A stretch of 64,000 nucleotides of DNA from Amoebidium appalachense. Its lineage: Eukaryota > Ichthyosporea. Below, one piece after another: positions 61,458 to 64,000 of the stretch; the first letter of the stretch is position 1, and every line of letters begins with the position of its first letter. The stretch covers positions 744,001 through 808,000 of the forward strand of contig CAVNZM010000017.1 in the NCBI GenBank assembly GCA_963693365.1. The letters run 5' to 3'. The position numbers and the translations under genes were made by a program. Under the pieces are notes generated by a model that had not been told where the DNA came from, searched no databases, and saw nothing but the letters and a program-made list of their open reading frames with translations.

Positions 61458-61776
61458 AGTGTGTGTTTGTGTGTGTGTGCAGAACAAAAGGAAACAGGAA
61501 AAGTGACATATACTAATCCGTCTCAGCAGATTAGCCTAAGTCTACGATCGAGATCGGGGGGGGGGGGGGGGGGGGGGGGGGGGCCGGGTCCACAGATCAT
61601 CAAGATCAAGACCGAGGCCTCAAGATAGCTGTGCAGCTGCGTGCATCATCTTGCCTCTGCCGGCGCAGGGCAGGACCACGTCAGCTGGGACAGCCGACCA
61701 ATAGAATTCTAATTAGTGTGTAGGATAGATCGTAGGAGGACTTAGGAATGTGATTGTTCGGGCAGAAGCCCTTTTG

Positions 61777-61969
61777 GGGGTTTACGCTGTTTACTCGAGG
61801 CAAAGAGAACCAGTCTCAGGTATGGGGGGGGGTTTTGCTCGGAATATCCCCTCAGCGGTATATCATGATCACGTACATAGATGTCGGGTGGTGACTATAT
61901 ATCAGGGTTTACTTTCTCTACGAGACACCATAAAGACTATAAGGAGAAATCAATTAGTTGGGGTTCCCC

Positions 61970-62010
<41 letters not shown>
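61777..62010. repeat. Repeat X, copy 1
   Basis: From GGGGTTTACGCTGTTTACTC to GGGGTTCCCCG plus about 40 T. Nearly identical to 63469-63694. It lies directly beyond the 3' end (minus strand) of the LINE, after its CA tract. Confidence 0.95.
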
Positions 62011-62014
<4 letters not shown>

Positions 62015-62043
62015 GGGCTCCCCTCGGGACACTCGGTATCAGC

Positions 62044-62044
62044 T

Positions 62045-62094
<50 letters not shown>
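62044..62094. repeat. (GT)n microsatellite in LINE 3' region
   Basis: A GT run between the LINE stop codon and the T run of repeat X. On the minus strand it is a CA run followed by poly-A, so it may be the LINE 3' tail. Confidence 0.9.
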
Positions 62095-62098
<4 letters not shown>

Positions 62099-62102
62099 TG
62101 CG

Positions 62103-63662
62103 CTATAATTTTGTAGTGATGTGTTTCTCAAGCCAATCAATGCATCTAATAAACAGGTCGTAGTTACGCGTGTTTAGTATAAAATCAAGGATGTTGTAAT
62201 TTACAGGTAGGCTATCTTTCTGGGTGTCTGTTGTGAATGTGACGTGTGTGTGTTGCGGTATTATGTGGTCTATCAAACTACATTTGGCGATACATGACCG
62301 GTTAAACTGGTGTGTGTGTGTGTTGTTTGGGCATGCAAATGATGCCACCTTATACTTATTAGATCTCCACTGTATAGCACGTGTACAGTAAAAGCGTGGT
62401 AATTGATCAATAATACCATCAGCTAGAGAAAGACCAGTTCTACAGGAAGGTAATATGTATTTAGGTGTTATACATTTGCGAGTGCCATATTTGGCAATAT
62501 GGTTGAGGCGGTCAGTATATATAAAACGAGACATAAGGCTTAGTTTTTCAAGGTGTATGCTTTCATCGGGTCTAGTGTCGTGTGGTATCTTTTTCCATTT
62601 GTTATATTGCGTGATTATCTTGTGATTGTGTACATGTTTAATAAGTAAGTGGCAGTCCAAAGTCACACACACACTATTGCGGGGTTTATTTGTATTTGTG
62701 CCCAGGGGAGAAGGGGAGAGAGAGGGGAGGAAAGAGGGGAGAGGTGAGGAGGGGACAGGTCGGATAGAGAAGAGAGGGTGGGAGGGCAAATACTTCTTTA
62801 AGCGGCTTATGTGCTTATTGAATTTCAGCGCGAGATAGGATACTCTAGCAGCTATTGGGACCAGACCATATATCGAGAGCGTTACAGGCCCAGGTTTACA
62901 ACAGTTGTTAGATAGAAAGGAGGCAACTTCTGCTTCAAGGAAATTTGCCAAGGGTTTAAGCGCTCTAGTTCTCTCTTTCTTGATCCAAGCGGCGAGAAGG
63001 GGTAAACCATATTCACATGCCGGGAAGACAAAAGTGCGAATAAATGTAAGTCTAATAGAAGGATGGAGGGGTGTGTCTTTAAAAATATTAGCCGAGAAGA
63101 AAGCTAACCGCTTACGAGCCAACTCTACCCTCTTTTCGACCATATGGGGAAACATAACACCAACAGAATCAACCGGAACACCAAGATATTTGTATTCTGG
63201 AACTATAGGTACAGGTTTAGATGATAATGTAAATGTGTGTAAATTGTTAGCTATATCAGGTACAAGAACACCACATTTGTCTATGTTAAGGATCATAAGG
63301 TTTGCCTTGCACCACTCTGACACTACATCGAACAATCTTTGCAGGCGTCTAGGGGTACGGGCAAGGAGGGACAGATCATCAGCATAGAGAAGTGCAGGCG
63401 GAAAGTTATTAATAGGGTCATCGTTTTCGGCGTAAATCTTGACAGCCAAATCATCTATAAATAGGTTAGGGGTTTACGCTGTTTACTCGAGGCAAAGAGA
63501 ACCAGTCTCAGGTATGGGGGGGGGGTTTTGCTCGGAATATCCCCTCAGCGGTATATCATGATCACGTACATAGATGTCGGGTGGTGACTATATATCAGGG
63601 TTTACTTTCTCTACGAGACACCATAAAGACTACAAGGAGAAATCAATTAGTTGGGGTTCCCC

Positions 63663-63700
<38 letters not shown>

Positions 63701-64000
63701 AAGGGGCTAAGCAATGAACCCTGCAAGAGACCTCTAGTACGAGCAAAACCATATGAAAGATGCCCATTAACCACAGCTCTACCATAGGTTTGAGACAAGA
63801 GTGCTTCTAACAGAACACCAATGCAGTGTGGTACACCCCGTGCAGCAAGCTTTTCCCATAGGAGACCAGGGGAGACAGAATCGTAAGCAGTTTTCCAATC
63901 AATAAAGCCAACATATTGTGCACCAACTTGCATAGAATCGTGCAGTGCCATTATTTGAACATAACATGAATTGTTTTTACGAAAAGCGGATTGGCATGGG
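62103..64000 (-). mobile_element. LINE-type reverse transcriptase, interrupted by repeat X, runs off the window
   Basis: From the right edge on the minus strand: QSAFRKNNSC, FIDWKTAYDSVSPGLLWEKL (RT motif A with Asp) and GLLQGSLLSPFL (motif B), then repeat X (63694-63469). The frame resumes NLFIDDLAVKIYAE, ALLYADDLSLLA (motif C, catalytic Asp-Asp) and EYKYLGVPVD, to a stop at 62103-62105. The post-RT part of about 290 residues has no recognised endonuclease. An uninterrupted copy would read across the insertion site, so X inserted after the LINE. No 5' end or first ORF is inside the window. Confidence 0.9.
63469..63694. mobile_element. Repeat X, copy 2, inserted in the LINE
   Basis: About 226 bp ending in 31 T (poly-A on the minus strand). 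It differs from copy 1 by a few bases, for example ACTACAAGG versus ACTATAAGG. It splits the reverse transcriptase between motifs B and C. No protein frame. Could be a SINE or non-autonomous retroposon; the orientation of its tail is discussed in the findings. Confidence 0.8.

Overview
This window is eukaryotic nuclear DNA, most likely from an intron-rich single-celled eukaryote; I cannot name the species. The evidence is spliceosomal introns (GT-AG, one probable GC-AG), a tRNA-Thr nested in an intron, a LINE, a PIF/Harbinger transposase, and a TRAF-type RING/MATH protein. Exons are short, of normal complexity and biased towards G/C at third positions. They sit in a sea of poly-C/poly-G, (CA)n/(GT)n, C-run/A-run and CT-rich tracts. 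Nearly all long apparent open frames are translations of those tracts and were discarded. Exons were found by reading conserved protein motifs and checking that splice sites and codon phase agree between neighbours.

Four multi-exon genes fill 1.3-57.1 kb. (1) Plus strand, 1353-20165: a large protein, 25 phase-consistent exons with the 5' end not found. It has a glutathione-transferase-C-like N-terminus, a complete SIR2-like (defence-type NADase family) core, an unrecognised middle and a ubiquitin-like C-terminus. (2) Minus strand, 22757-29690: a complete 464-residue TRAF-like E3 ligase candidate with RING, three TRAF zinc-finger units, a coiled coil, a predicted membrane hairpin and a MATH domain. 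(3) Plus strand, 30593-36144: a complete 232-residue UCHL3-type ubiquitin C-terminal hydrolase with all catalytic residues. (4) Minus strand, 37940-57141: a family 20 glycoside hydrolase (hexosaminidase-D-like) in at least 21 exons, with one probable 1-base frameshift, one small gap in the model, and a tRNA-Thr(AGU) inside an intron. Genes 2 and 3 are divergent across about 0.9 kb. Genes 1/2 and 3/4 are convergent.

From 57.1 kb onwards the window changes to mobile-element debris with little poly-C: two 132-133 bp direct repeats, two oppositely oriented fragments of a tyrosine recombinase with a tRNA-like gene between them, a PIF/Harbinger transposase C-terminus with a nearby MITE-like inverted-repeat element, and a LINE reverse transcriptase interrupted by a 0.23-kb repeat that also occurs just past its 3' end.

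The most interesting observations are the GST-like/SIR2/ubiquitin-like fusion protein and a recurrent pattern in which introns contain tandem or decayed copies of the adjoining exon edge, seen at eight exons in all four genes. Also notable are the strong alignment of poly-C tracts and of a poly-C-tailed SINE-like repeat with the sense strand of the host gene, and the membrane-hairpin TRAF. Two of the genes (TRAF E3 and UCH) act in ubiquitin signalling and the first may carry a ubiquitin-like domain, but nothing here shows they work together.
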